A program made the translations under genes and the position numbers. From positions 1 to 64,000 of the forward strand of contig SVKK01000010.1 of the NCBI GenBank assembly GCA_015068425.1: 64,000 bases of DNA, given 5' to 3'. The stretch comes from Oscillospiraceae bacterium (GTDB lineage Bacteria > Bacillota > Clostridia > Oscillospirales > Oscillospiraceae). Position 1 is the stretch's first letter. The number at the start of each line of letters is the position of its first letter. Below are positions 8,863-16,892 of the stretch, piece after piece. The notes beneath the pieces were generated by a model, which saw only the letters and a program-made list of their open reading frames with translations, did not search any database and was not told the DNA's origin.

Positions 8863-9207
8863 TTACAGGCGCTCCTTGACCTTAGCGGCCTTACCCACGC
8901 GGTCACGCAGGTAGTAGAGCTTAGCTCTGCGAACCTTACCTCTGCGGACGGTCTCAACGGAGACGATGCTGGGAGAATGAACAGGGAAAACCTTCTCGCA
9001 GCCGACGTTGTAGGAGATACGACGTACGGTGATGGTCTCATTGATGCCGCCGTGCTTCTTGGCGATGATGATGCCTTCGTAGGCCTGGTTACGCTCACGA
9101 GAACCTTCCTTAACGCGGACGGTAACACGGACGGTGTCACCAACGTTCATGGTGGGGAGCTCGGGCTTCATGTACTGTGCAGTCAGGGTTTTGATGAGAT
9201 CTGCCAT
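8863..9207 (-). CDS. rplS: 50S ribosomal protein L19
   Basis: L19 sits at the 30S/50S interface. The 114-residue sequence has the family hallmarks: the N-terminal IPTM-like region, [17 protein letters not shown], the QAYEG turn, the [17 protein letters not shown] stretch, and the basic C-terminal tail [23 protein letters not shown] precedes the ATG. It is a single gene here, with its own promoter, a structured leader of roughly 90 bases and a strong terminator; the usual trmD-rplS neighbours are absent. Confidence 0.97.
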   Translation of the reverse strand: MADLIKTLTAQYMKPELPTMNVGDTVRVTVRVKEGSRERNQAYEGIIIAKKHGGINETITVRRISYNVGCEKVFPVHSPSIVSVETVRRGKVRRAKLYYLRDRVGKAAKVKERL

Positions 9208-9305
9208 TTTTTATTTCCTTCCTTTTATAGACGTTCATACCGGAGGGCAAAGGCCGCGGAAGCGGACCGTCTTTATTCATTCACGCTTGCTTCGCAAGCC
9301 GTTAT

Positions 9306-9334
9306 ATGATAACACAATAATTACGTAAATGCAA
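9306..9334 (-). promoter_or_regulatory. rplS promoter and structured leader
   Basis: On the minus strand TTGCAT (9329-9334), a 17-base spacer, then TATCAT (9306-9311). The predicted leader (about 9299-9208) holds a GCTTGC/GCAAGC hairpin and a second inverted arrangement (AGACG near 9270 with CGTCT near 9231) around an inner GC stem. Such leaders are known for L19 in some Firmicutes; whether this one belongs to that class is not tested. Confidence 0.55.
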
Positions 9335-9341
9335 TACTTTT

Positions 9342-10001
9342 TTAACGGAAAATCTCCATATTTTCATCAAAAATTTCGAGTCTTTCAAACTCTGCAAAGT
9401 CGGGAGCAATGCCCTCTGCCTTCTGACGAAGGGCAGACACAAGATGTTCGGGATTGAGGGTGGGTTCCTGAGCGCTTATGACGGCCCGAAGAGCAACGCA
9501 GCCCTCCCCTGCCTCAAAGCTTATCGCTCGGATGGCAGGGGCAATGTCCGCCTGCCCCATACCCCTTTTGGTCTTCTTTTCAATAACGATACTTTCTGCG
9601 GAGAAAAACTCGCGGAGAGCTTCTGCCATTTCTTCAAGAGGGCGCTCGTCATATTCAAAGCGTCCTGAAATGTCAAGCCACTTAAGCTCCTTGACCTTGC
9701 GCTCTGCCTCATAAACCTCGAGAGCCTCGATACCCTCGGGCATAGCCGCGCTGAGTTTTTCAGGCATTTCCTTCAATTCCGCATCGGCAGTAAGCTGAAA
9801 ATCCATAAGCTCGCAGGAGCTGGAGCAGCCCACGGAAAGGGGCAGCAAAATGGATATCTGGGCATGGGGGTTAAAACCCTCGGAATACTTGAGGGGGTAG
9901 CCGGCACGAAGGAAAACTCTCTGCATGGTACGCATAAGGTCAAGGTGGGATATATAAACCGCCTTGCCCTTTTTGGCAAACCTAAGACGCAGCTTACTCA
10001 T
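9342..10001 (-). CDS. DUF2344 / TIGR03936 radical-SAM-linked protein
   Basis: A 219-residue protein of the TIGR03936 family, found next to or fused with TIGR03960 radical SAM enzymes. The N-terminus (LRLRFAKKGKAVYISHLDLMRTMQRVFLRAGYPLKYSEGFNPH) shows the conserved S-HLD and EGFNPH blocks. The function is unknown; by context it probably helps the radical SAM partner, perhaps in RNA or ribosome modification. I chose the ATG at 10001 because GGAGGTG precedes it. It overlaps the upstream gene by eight bases, so translation is coupled. Confidence 0.9.
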   Translation of the reverse strand: MSKLRLRFAKKGKAVYISHLDLMRTMQRVFLRAGYPLKYSEGFNPHAQISILLPLSVGCSSSCELMDFQLTADAELKEMPEKLSAAMPEGIEALEVYEAERKVKELKWLDISGRFEYDERPLEEMAEALREFFSAESIVIEKKTKRGMGQADIAPAIRAISFEAGEGCVALRAVISAQEPTLNPEHLVSALRQKAEGIAPDFAEFERLEIFDENMEIFR

Positions 10002-11826
10002 TGCAGACACCTCCCGTCAGTTTATTGGCTCCGCAGCCACTGCATTTCACGCTGCAGTCGGGGCTGAGCTCGGCAGCATAAGCCTTTTCACGCTCACGCC
10101 AGAAATGAGCCTTGCGCACACCCATATCGATATGATCCCAAGGCAGAATTTCGTCCTTTTCCCTCTCTCTGGTGGTATAGAAAGCGGGGTCAACGCCGCA
10201 TTTTTCAAGAGCGTCGGTCCAGCGCTTATAGTCAAAGAAATCGCTCCATGCTTCAAGCCTTGCGCCACTGCGCCAGACCTCCTCGATGACATCCGCAATG
10301 CGGCGGTCACCCCGGGAGAGAACGGCTTCGATAACGCTGGTTTCCGCATCATGCCAGTTATAGGTGACATTTTTTGCGGTCATATGCTCGCGAAGGAGCT
10401 TTACTTTGCGGAGATATTCCTCGGGGCTGACCTGAGCTTCCCACTGGAAGGGACTGTGGGGCTTGGGGATAAAGCAGGAGGTGGAAACGGTGATGCGAAC
10501 ACCCCTGTCCTTATTGGTGGAATGCTGACGCCACATCCAAACTACGCTTTTTGCCATATCGGCAATAGCCAGAACGTCCTCATCGGTCTCAGTGGGCAGA
10601 CCCAGCATGAAATAGAGCTTGATGTTGTTCCAGCCGCCGGAGAAGGCCACCTTGCAGGTCTCCATCAGATCCTCGTGGCGGACATTTTTGTTGATGGCGT
10701 CACGGAGGCGCTGTGAACCTGCTTCGGGAGCAAAGGTGAGACCACTTTTGCGGACACGCTGCACCTTCTGCATAAGATCCATAGAGAAGTTATCGGCACG
10801 GAGGGAGGGCAGAGCAAGACCTATGCTGCGGGGTACGCAGTAATCCTGCAGACCGTCGCAAAGAGCCTCCAGACCGGGATAATCGCTGGAGGAGAGAGAG
10901 GAAAGGGTTACCTCCTGATAGCCGGTGTTTTCAAGGCTTTCGATACCCTGCTTTACAAGGCGCTCATAGTTGCGGGTGCGCACGGGGCGGTAGATATGTC
11001 CCGCCTGGCAGAAGCGGCAGCCGCGAATGCAACCGCGGAAAAGCTCCAGATTCACTCTGTCGTGGACAATCTCCGTGGAGGGAACAATCTGGTTTGTGGG
11101 AAAATAGCTCTCGTCAAAGTTCTTGACTATGCGCTTAGTTACCTTTTCGGGAGCCCCCTCAAGGCGGCGCATCTCAGCAAGAGTGCCATCGGCATTATAT
11201 ACGGGCTCATAGAGGGAGGGTACATAAACGCCCTCAATTTTGGCAGCCTCAAGAAGGAACGCCTCCTTGCTCCAAGCCTCTTCCTTGGCGCGGATAAGAA
11301 GCTCCAGAAGCTCGTTATCCATCTCCTCCCCTTCACCCACCAGCATCACATCCATAAAGGGTGCCATGGGCTCGCTGTTGCAGCAGCTTGTGCCGCCGCA
11401 GAACACCAGAGGCAGAAGAGACTTTCTGTCCTTGCTGCGAAGAGGAATTCCGCCCATATCCAGCATATTCAGCACAGTGGTATATGCCATCTCATAGCCG
11501 ATGGAAAAGCCTATGGCGTCAAACTCGCTTATAGGGTCGCCGCTTTCAAGGGCATAGAGAGGAAGAGAAGCCTTGCGCATCTCCTCTTCCATATCCGACC
11601 AAGGGGCGAAAACGCGTTCGCACCATACATTGGGCATAGAGTTCATGGTGCCGTAAAGAATGCGCATACCAACATTGCTCATGCCGATCTCATATGTATC
11701 GGGGAAGCAGAATGCCATACGCAGACTGACAGCATTTTTGTCCTTTATTATTTCGTTATATTCGCCGCCGGTATAGCGGGCAGGCTTCTGCACCTTGGGC
11801 AAAATCCGTTTAAGCTTAGGATTCAT
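9994..11826 (-). CDS. TIGR03960 B12-binding-like radical SAM protein
   Basis: A 610-residue radical SAM enzyme. The 4Fe-4S cysteines are Cys266, Cys270 and Cys273 in GCIRGCRFCQ. The N-terminal 200 residues resemble a degenerate cobalamin-binding domain and contain the conserved CGGTSCCNSEP block. The C-terminus is Cys-rich (CSVKCSGCGANK). The reaction is unknown; these proteins co-occur with DUF2344 and often with RNase G and rplU, which are not seen here. AGGAG lies upstream of the ATG. It is transcribed from a promoter divergent from the SdpI-like gene. Confidence 0.92.
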   Translation of the reverse strand: MNPKLKRILPKVQKPARYTGGEYNEIIKDKNAVSLRMAFCFPDTYEIGMSNVGMRILYGTMNSMPNVWCERVFAPWSDMEEEMRKASLPLYALESGDPISEFDAIGFSIGYEMAYTTVLNMLDMGGIPLRSKDRKSLLPLVFCGGTSCCNSEPMAPFMDVMLVGEGEEMDNELLELLIRAKEEAWSKEAFLLEAAKIEGVYVPSLYEPVYNADGTLAEMRRLEGAPEKVTKRIVKNFDESYFPTNQIVPSTEIVHDRVNLELFRGCIRGCRFCQAGHIYRPVRTRNYERLVKQGIESLENTGYQEVTLSSLSSSDYPGLEALCDGLQDYCVPRSIGLALPSLRADNFSMDLMQKVQRVRKSGLTFAPEAGSQRLRDAINKNVRHEDLMETCKVAFSGGWNNIKLYFMLGLPTETDEDVLAIADMAKSVVWMWRQHSTNKDRGVRITVSTSCFIPKPHSPFQWEAQVSPEEYLRKVKLLREHMTAKNVTYNWHDAETSVIEAVLSRGDRRIADVIEEVWRSGARLEAWSDFFDYKRWTDALEKCGVDPAFYTTREREKDEILPWDHIDMGVRKAHFWREREKAYAAELSPDCSVKCSGCGANKLTGGVCNE

Positions 11827-11855
11827 AGCTTTCTCCTGTTAAAAATTTTCATATT

Positions 11856-11884
11856 ATTTTATAACAGCCATCCTCGAAAAGCAA
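11856..11884 (-). promoter_or_regulatory. Putative promoter of the TIGR03960/DUF2344 pair
   Basis: On the minus strand TTGCTT (11879-11884), 17 bases, TAAAAT (11856-11861). Its -35 lies ten bases from that of the divergent promoter at 11895. Confidence 0.55.
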
Positions 11885-11894
11885 TAGCGGAAAA

Positions 11895-11923
11895 TTGACA
11901 TAGGTGGAGTCTTGATATAAAAT
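11895..11923 (+). promoter_or_regulatory. Putative promoter of the SdpI-like gene
   Basis: Consensus TTGACA (11895-11900), then TAAAAT (11918-11923) at 17 bases or TATAAA at 15 bases. Confidence 0.6.
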
Positions 11924-11944
11924 GCGTGTAAAGGGGGTAATGAT

Positions 11945-12343
11945 ATGGATTCCATCGGATTTTGGATTTTTATGTTTATATGCGCCATGCTCATCCCCGC
12001 AACAATGATTATTTTCGGGGTGAAGTTCCTGCGCAATGCTCCGAAGAATATTAATTATACTTATGGCTACCGCAGCTCCCGCAGTATGAAAAACCGCGAT
12101 ACCTGGGAATTTGCCCACAAGCAGATAGGCTCTCTCTGGAAAGGGCTTGGTATCGCTCTGCTGCCCTGCAGCGCAGTCGTGATGCTCTTTTTCATAGGTA
12201 TGGACATCGAGAGCATCGGGCTCAACTCGGTTTACATAATTTTTATCCAACTAATTATTATGGTGTTCCCGATTTTCATTGTGGAAAAAAGACTCAAGAG
12301 GACTTTTGATGAATACGGACATAGAAAAGCATACAGGGAGTGA
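11945..12343 (+). CDS. SdpI-family small membrane protein
   Basis: A 132-residue protein with three hydrophobic segments (about 5-27, 68-88 and 95-115). Between the first two is NYTYGYRSSRSMKNRDTW, the signature of the SdpI/YfhL family. SdpI of Bacillus subtilis protects against the SdpC toxin, but many family members have no toxin partner, and none is present here. AAGGGGG lies upstream of the ATG. A stand-alone gene; the terminator begins inside its last codons. Confidence 0.8.
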   Translation: MDSIGFWIFMFICAMLIPATMIIFGVKFLRNAPKNINYTYGYRSSRSMKNRDTWEFAHKQIGSLWKGLGIALLPCSAVVMLFFIGMDIESIGLNSVYIIFIQLIIMVFPIFIVEKRLKRTFDEYGHRKAYRE

Positions 12344-12366
12344 GAATACTCACCCCCTGTTTTTAT
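12336..12366 (+). terminator. Terminator overlapping two convergent stop codons
   Basis: A nine-position stem with one mismatch (12336-12344 with 12349-12357) and an AATA loop is followed by a T-rich tail. It contains the stop of the SdpI-like gene and the last codons of the convergent M50 gene. Confidence 0.7.
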
Positions 12367-12892
12367 TATTTGCCCAAACAAGCCACAGCGCAATTGCGAA
12401 AAGAGAAAACCAGCCTTTGCTTATCCATAAAACAAAGGCCACCCCGGCAAAAAGAAAGCATATTACCCGGGAAATTTTAAAATTTACATCCCCAAGCGCA
12501 AGCTGTGCCAGTCTTCCTCCATCCAGCGGCAGCACAGGAATGAGGTTAAAGCAAGAGAGCGCAAGGCTCATTTCTCCGCTGAGCCGGCAGTACTCATAGG
12601 GAAAGAGCATACACAATGCGAAATACATAAGTCCCGCCAAGGGTCCTGCCGCCAAGGCGGCAGCGCCCCACGGTCCGCTCAGGCTTCCCCAATAGTCCAA
12701 CTCTGGACCAAACAGACCGAGGCGCAGACAGCGCAGGCGCAGCCCACCCATTTTCATAGCCAGAAAATGCCCCAGCTCGTGAACCGCAGCAGCAGGCAGC
12801 ACAAGGGCAACAAAGCCGCTTTCATCAAAAAAATAAATGAGGGCAAAGGCCAAAAGCGCCACCGGCTTTATATCCAGTTCAAAGTCCTTCAT
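12350..12892 (-). CDS. M50 intramembrane metalloprotease, SpoIVFB-like
   Basis: A 180-residue site-2-type protease with four to six membrane segments. The zinc motif is HELGH at residues 38-42 and the third ligand is Asp124 in NLIPVLPLDGGR. The small size and the adjacent M23-type partner match SpoIVFB, which cleaves pro-sigma-K in the mother cell during sporulation. It starts directly after the partner's stop codon. Whether the organism has a pro-sigma-K substrate cannot be seen in this window, so another membrane-proteolysis role is possible. Confidence 0.85.
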   Translation of the reverse strand: MKDFELDIKPVALLAFALIYFFDESGFVALVLPAAAVHELGHFLAMKMGGLRLRCLRLGLFGPELDYWGSLSGPWGAAALAAGPLAGLMYFALCMLFPYEYCRLSGEMSLALSCFNLIPVLPLDGGRLAQLALGDVNFKISRVICFLFAGVAFVLWISKGWFSLFAIALWLVWANNKNRG

Positions 12893-13693
12893 TCAGTTTA
12901 CATAATATTCAGGATTTACATGGACACCGTTTTTGCTCAGTTCAAAATGAAGATGGGGACCTGTTACTAAACCAGTATCTCCCACAAGGGCAATTTTATC
13001 TCCTGCGGACACCTTGTCTCCCTCCTCCACATAGAGTATGCTGCAGTGGGCATAGAGGCTCTTCCAGCCGTCGGAGTGCTCCACAGTTATATAATTTCCG
13101 TAACTGTCGGAGTAGCCGGCGAAGCTTACCTCACCATCGGCAAAAGCATAGATATTCTCCCCCGTCCATGCGGCAAAATCAGTGCCGTAATGGAAGCGTA
13201 TATCTCCGTGGATGGGGTGGGTCCTGTAACCAAAGCCGGAGGAATGCAATCCCTCAACGGGGACTGTGTAGTTTTCCTTAAAAACATAGTAGGCGTAGCT
13301 TGCTTTTTCGGGCACTTCATATTCGGAATATTTTTCCTGGCTTTCCAGAAATGATACCACTGCCGGTGGCAGTTCCACCATCTCTTCACCCTCACTGCTG
13401 CCGAACTCCGTTTCAAGCTCAGCTGCGCCGGCTGATGCGTGCTCAACCTGCATAAGGGCGGGCTCAGGTATAAAAATTTCCTCAGAGCCCGCGGAAACCG
13501 CCTCCTCAACTTCCTCCTTAAAAACGTCTATCCCATCTTCCAGCTCACCGAGTACCTGTCGATAATCCGTTTTCCAATTGAAAACATTCTTTGCACGGCT
13601 TATAACACCACTGCTAAGTTCCGGAAAAAATGCTTTGAATGCAAAAAGCGCAGCCAAAAACAATGCCGCGATTATAAGCTTTGTTCTTTTCAT
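12893..13693 (-). CDS. Membrane-anchored M23 peptidase domain protein, SpoIVFA-like
   Basis: A 266-residue protein with one N-terminal membrane anchor (about 5-21), a long acidic Glu-rich linker (50-130) and a C-terminal LytM/M23 domain. The metal ligands look intact: His168 and Asp172 in HYGTD, His216 in YAHCS, His247 and His249 in HLH. In Bacillus SpoIVFA the LytM domain is degenerate, so this one may still cut peptidoglycan or bind it. AAGGAG lies upstream of the ATG at 13693. It forms a two-gene operon with the M50 protease. Confidence 0.83.
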   Translation of the reverse strand: MKRTKLIIAALFLAALFAFKAFFPELSSGVISRAKNVFNWKTDYRQVLGELEDGIDVFKEEVEEAVSAGSEEIFIPEPALMQVEHASAGAAELETEFGSSEGEEMVELPPAVVSFLESQEKYSEYEVPEKASYAYYVFKENYTVPVEGLHSSGFGYRTHPIHGDIRFHYGTDFAAWTGENIYAFADGEVSFAGYSDSYGNYITVEHSDGWKSLYAHCSILYVEEGDKVSAGDKIALVGDTGLVTGPHLHFELSKNGVHVNPEYYVN

Positions 13694-13788
13694 ATCATAG
13701 CTCCTTTGAAGCATAGCCTGAGCAATATTTTGCTCTTTATATACCTATTCTAACCAAAAGAGAATAAGAACAAGCCTTCGGAAAGTTC

Positions 13789-13817
13789 TTGACAGCACCC
13801 CAAATTAACTCTATAAT
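13789..13817 (+). promoter_or_regulatory. Consensus sigma-A promoter of tRNA-Pro
   Basis: A perfect match to the consensus: TTGACA (13789-13794), 17 bases, TATAAT (13812-13817). The tRNA begins 15 bases after the -10 box, giving a very short 5' leader. Confidence 0.92.
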
Positions 13818-13831
13818 GAACAAGCATTTAT

Positions 13832-13907
13832 CGGGGTGTAGCGCAGTTGGTAGCGTGCATGGTTCGGGTCCATGAGGCCGTGGGTTCGACTCCCGCCACT
13901 CCGACCA
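13832..13907 (+). tRNA. tRNA-Pro (anticodon CGG)
   Basis: A 76-base tRNA that folds well: acceptor stem CGGGGTG with CACTCCG, D arm, anticodon stem CATGG/CCATG around loop TTCGGGT (anticodon CGG, reading CCG), and a T arm with GGTTCGACTCC. Discriminator A and an encoded CCA end it at 13907. It has its own promoter and terminator. Confidence 0.95.
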
Positions 13908-13912
13908 AAAAT

Positions 13913-13945
13913 AAAGACTCGGCATTAGCCGGGTCTTTGTTTTTT
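13913..13945 (+). terminator. Terminator of tRNA-Pro
   Basis: An 11-bp stem (13913-13923 with 13928-13938) with an ATTA loop, then a six-T run at 13940-13945. Confidence 0.92.
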
Positions 13946-14053
13946 CTTCTGGGTTTGCCGTTGAGCGTCGAGCCCACGGACTCATAAAACGCCGGAGGCG
14001 TTTTTTTAATATCATGGCCGCAAGCGGCCGTCGCGGCGTCTGCGCCGCAAGAC
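13946..14053 (+). other. Spacer between the two tRNA-Pro 3' copies, with hairpins
   Basis: It contains a second short terminator (13987-13993 with 13997-14003, followed by T4), a small GGCCG/CGGCC hairpin (14016-14029), and a 14-bp GC-rich hairpin (14025-14038 with 14043-14058, two-base bulge) whose right arm runs into the duplicated tRNA end. No open frame is supported. Confidence 0.7.
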
Positions 14054-14123
14054 GGCCGTGGGTTCGACTCCCGCCACTCCGACCAATAATAAAGACTCGG
14101 CTTTTGCCGGGTCTTTGTTTTTT
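14054..14123 (+). repeat. Duplicated 3' half of tRNA-Pro plus its terminator
   Basis: These 70 bases repeat 13876-13945 with three mismatches, at a fixed offset of 178 bases. The copy begins in the variable loop, includes the T arm, the acceptor 3' strand and CCA (14083-14085), and then a second copy of the terminator (14091-14123). It lacks the 5' half and cannot be a functional tRNA. Direct repeats of a tRNA 3' end are the usual trace of site-specific integration or of a tandem duplication. Confidence 0.85.
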
Positions 14124-14231
14124 ATCTGCAGTTACTGTTGTGGGAGTCGGATATTAAATTCCGGGACAGAACACAGATGGGTTTTAATGCTGGATAAAGC
14201 ATTATGTGAAAAAACTATTTTCTTTTACCAG

Positions 14232-14260
14232 TTGCTATTCATGCCCGATTGGAGTACAAT
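14232..14260 (+). promoter_or_regulatory. Putative promoter of the NifX-SlyD fusion gene
   Basis: TTGCTA (14232-14237), 17 bases, TACAAT (14255-14260), 35 bases before the start codon. Confidence 0.55.
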
Positions 14261-14295
14261 CCTTTTTGATAAAAAAACAATGGAGGAAGTTACAC

Positions 14296-15147
14296 ATGAA
14301 AATTGCAGTACCTTTTGCTGACGGTGAAATTTATCAGCACTTTGGTCACACCGAAAACTTTAAGTTATATGAAATTGAGGCTGGCCGTATTGCTTCCAGT
14401 GAAATCTTAAATACAAACGGCAGCGGTCACGAGGCTCTTGCCGACTTTCTTTCCGGTCTTTCCGTGAATGTTCTTCTCTGCGGCGGCATTGGTGCCGGCG
14501 CTCAGGCCGCACTTGCTGCAGCCGGCATTGAGCTTTGCTCCGGTGCGCAGGGCGACGCAGATGCAGCGGTCAACGCTTATCTGAGCGGTGAACTTGAATC
14601 CGCCGGAGTTAACTGCGACCATCATCACGAGCACGACGAAGAAGAAGGCTGCGCCGGCCATTGCGGCGGTGGCTGCGGAGGCTGCCACGGCGGATGCCAC
14701 TCTATGCCCGAAATTGAGGGTCCCAATGTGGGCAAGCTCTGCAGAACCCATTACCGCGGCACACTGAATGACGGCACGGTTTTTGATTCTTCCTATGAGC
14801 GGGGCGAGCCCCTGGAGTTTATCTGCGGTATGGGCATGATGATCCGCGGATACGATGAAGCGGTTGCCAATATGGAAGTTGGTCAAAGCATCGATATCCA
14901 CCTCACTCCCGATCAGGCTTACGGATATTCCGATCCCCGCGCCATCTTCACTCTGGAAATCGCTCAGCTGCCCGGCAGCGAGGAGCTCAATGTAGGCGAA
15001 AGCGTTGTTCTCTATACCAGCACCGGTCAGCCTATGCCCGTCAGAGTAAGCGCCCGCGACGATTCCACCATTACCTTTGACGCCAATCACGAAATGGCAG
15101 ACAAGGAACTGAACTTCCACATTGAGCTTATTGAGGTTCAGCAATAA
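14296..15147 (+). CDS. NifX-type metal-cluster domain fused to SlyD-like prolyl isomerase
   Basis: A 283-residue protein with three parts. Residues 1-104 match the dinitrogenase iron-molybdenum cofactor (NifX/NafY) fold: MKIAVPFADG, HFGHTENFKLYEI, and a central CGGIGAGA. Residues 107-135 are a His/Cys/Gly-rich metal-binding stretch (DHHHEHDEE, then repeated CGG and HGGCH). Residues 138-283 are an FKBP-type SlyD domain with its inserted flap: GKLCRTHYRGTLNDGTVFDSS, GMIRGYDEA-like core, PDQAYGYSDP, then the C-terminal IEL. GGAGG precedes the ATG at 14296; the longer upstream frame is rejected. SlyD proteins are nickel metallochaperones, so a metal-delivery or sensing role is likely. No nif, hydrogenase or urease genes are nearby. 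Confidence 0.85.
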   Translation: MKIAVPFADGEIYQHFGHTENFKLYEIEAGRIASSEILNTNGSGHEALADFLSGLSVNVLLCGGIGAGAQAALAAAGIELCSGAQGDADAAVNAYLSGELESAGVNCDHHHEHDEEEGCAGHCGGGCGGCHGGCHSMPEIEGPNVGKLCRTHYRGTLNDGTVFDSSYERGEPLEFICGMGMMIRGYDEAVANMEVGQSIDIHLTPDQAYGYSDPRAIFTLEIAQLPGSEELNVGESVVLYTSTGQPMPVRVSARDDSTITFDANHEMADKELNFHIELIEVQQ

Positions 15148-15167
15148 AGCGTACTTCGCAAACATGT

Positions 15168-15210
15168 AAAAAAAAGGAGGATTCCGCACTGCGGTATCCT
15201 CCTTTTTTTA
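15168..15210. terminator. Bidirectional terminator
   Basis: A stem of 7 + 4 pairs with one mismatch (15176-15187 with 15191-15202) flanked by a long A-run and a seven-T run, between two convergent genes. Confidence 0.92.
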
Positions 15211-15216
15211 TTCAAA

Positions 15217-16800
15217 TTATTCCGCAGTCTGAACACCGTAGAACATATTTCCGCCCTTGACAAAGCTAAGCTCCGTCACCGCCTCACCTGCCGGTGAGCC
15301 GCCAAAACCGGGTCTATCCATAGGTTTATCTATTCCCTCGGGCATTTCGGGTCTGGAAGCATCATCCGGGAACTCCGGCATAGCTTCAGGGCGCTCGCCC
15401 TGCGGAGCTTGGGGTATTTCTCCCTCCGGGACTTCCGGCATATTCTCCGGGCTAAAACCTTCGGGCATTTCAGGAGGCGCTTCTCTATCGCCGCCAAATC
15501 CCATATTAGGTCCGCCAAAACCGCCTATTCCTCCGCTTTGAGCGGAAAGCTGTTTGCCATTGCTCCAAATCGTGTGGTTGCCTTCGGACATCTTGCCGCT
15601 GCTGAATACAAGCACAGAGTAGGCATTTTCAGCCCTATCTTCCATAAGAGTCTTGCCGCTGCCGTCCTTGATGGAAAATGTTGTGCCCTCTTTCTGCTTC
15701 TGCGCGAAATTGAAAACTGCGTAGCTTTGTCCGCCCTCTTCAATTCTATCCAGCATATGTCCTGTGGCAATAACGGTGCCGCCATTGATATGGATACCCA
15801 TATCCGAGTCTATTCCCGCATCGGCGCTGGATGAGCAGGCTTCGGCTTTCACGCTGCCGCCGTTTATCACAAGCCAGCCGTTGGAGTCTATGCCGTCTCC
15901 CTCGCCTGTTTCACCTGTTACCAGAATATCCAGTGTGCCGCCGTTTACTGTGGTTACAGATACGCCGTCTTCATTGGTGTTGATGCCGTCATTTCCCGAG
16001 CGGATGAATACTTGACCGCCGTTGACAGTAAGGTGCATCTCGCTGTCCAGACCCTCATTATCGGCAACAATGTTAAGAACTCCGTTTCCGCTCTCTCCGC
16101 CGAAAATGTTCATTGACATTTTGGAATAAAACGCACCATCATACTTATGGAGCTTCTTGGCATCTTCAACTTCTGTTCCATTCTCATTGAGGACAACAGA
16201 GTCCGGCTTATAAATGCGAGCCACATAGGAGCCCCTCACAGTGTTTTCTGTACCATCGGCAATTATAACATTGGCTCCCGCTGCAGATGTATCCACATCT
16301 TTTCCCGAGTTTTGCTCTGCATCGCATTCATAAACATTATAGAAGATTATAGCCGGAGCCACATCACAGTTTATATCCACGCCATCGAGGACAAGTGTTA
16401 CCACCGCGTTTGGGTCTTCTTCGGCTTCCTCACCCAGATCTACGGCAATTTGTCCCTGCGAGAGGCTGCCGCTGATTGAATAGGCTCCGGGCTGAGTGAT
16501 ATGCACAACCAAATGTTCTTTAGCTTCTTCTGCGCTGTGGGCGTCCTTTTCCGTACCCTCGCCGTAAGTGAAGTCCTTTCCGTCCTCATAATATATGATA
16601 TCATGGGCGGTATACACAGCGTTTCCATCTTCCATTGCAGCCACTTCCCCATTGACAAGAACGGCAGCATCACTCAGATGTATATCCGTGACATTGGAAA
16701 GAGCCGGGGTCATCGGTGTTGGAGTTCCTGCGGCAGGAGCATTTCCGCAGGCGGAAAGCAGCAATGCAAGAGGAAGAATAAGTGCAATCAACTTTTTCAT
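15217..16800 (-). CDS. DUF4353-type carbohydrate-binding-domain lipoprotein
   Basis: A 527-residue secreted lipoprotein: signal MKKLIALILPLALLLSAC with lipidated Cys18, then a Thr/Pro-rich linker. Residues about 60-420 have the repeating pattern of the DUF4353 carbohydrate-binding family, with turns such as NGGTLDILVTGETGEGDGID and NGGSVKAEACSSS that suggest a right-handed beta-solenoid. Residues about 440-495 are rich in Pro, Met and Glu with repeated MPEG and PE steps, a wall-spanning or extended linker. The ligand is unknown. GAAAGGATG lies upstream of the ATG at 16800. It is a single gene downstream of the murF terminator. Confidence 0.8.
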   Translation of the reverse strand: MKKLIALILPLALLLSACGNAPAAGTPTPMTPALSNVTDIHLSDAAVLVNGEVAAMEDGNAVYTAHDIIYYEDGKDFTYGEGTEKDAHSAEEAKEHLVVHITQPGAYSISGSLSQGQIAVDLGEEAEEDPNAVVTLVLDGVDINCDVAPAIIFYNVYECDAEQNSGKDVDTSAAGANVIIADGTENTVRGSYVARIYKPDSVVLNENGTEVEDAKKLHKYDGAFYSKMSMNIFGGESGNGVLNIVADNEGLDSEMHLTVNGGQVFIRSGNDGINTNEDGVSVTTVNGGTLDILVTGETGEGDGIDSNGWLVINGGSVKAEACSSSADAGIDSDMGIHINGGTVIATGHMLDRIEEGGQSYAVFNFAQKQKEGTTFSIKDGSGKTLMEDRAENAYSVLVFSSGKMSEGNHTIWSNGKQLSAQSGGIGGFGGPNMGFGGDREAPPEMPEGFSPENMPEVPEGEIPQAPQGERPEAMPEFPDDASRPEMPEGIDKPMDRPGFGGSPAGEAVTELSFVKGGNMFYGVQTAE

Positions 16801-16892
16801 ATTCTCATCCTTTCGGGGAAATAGTTCATGACACAAAAAATACTCCAGTATTTTTTCCATAAAATTAAACCCCTGTAAACATATTGTGAACA

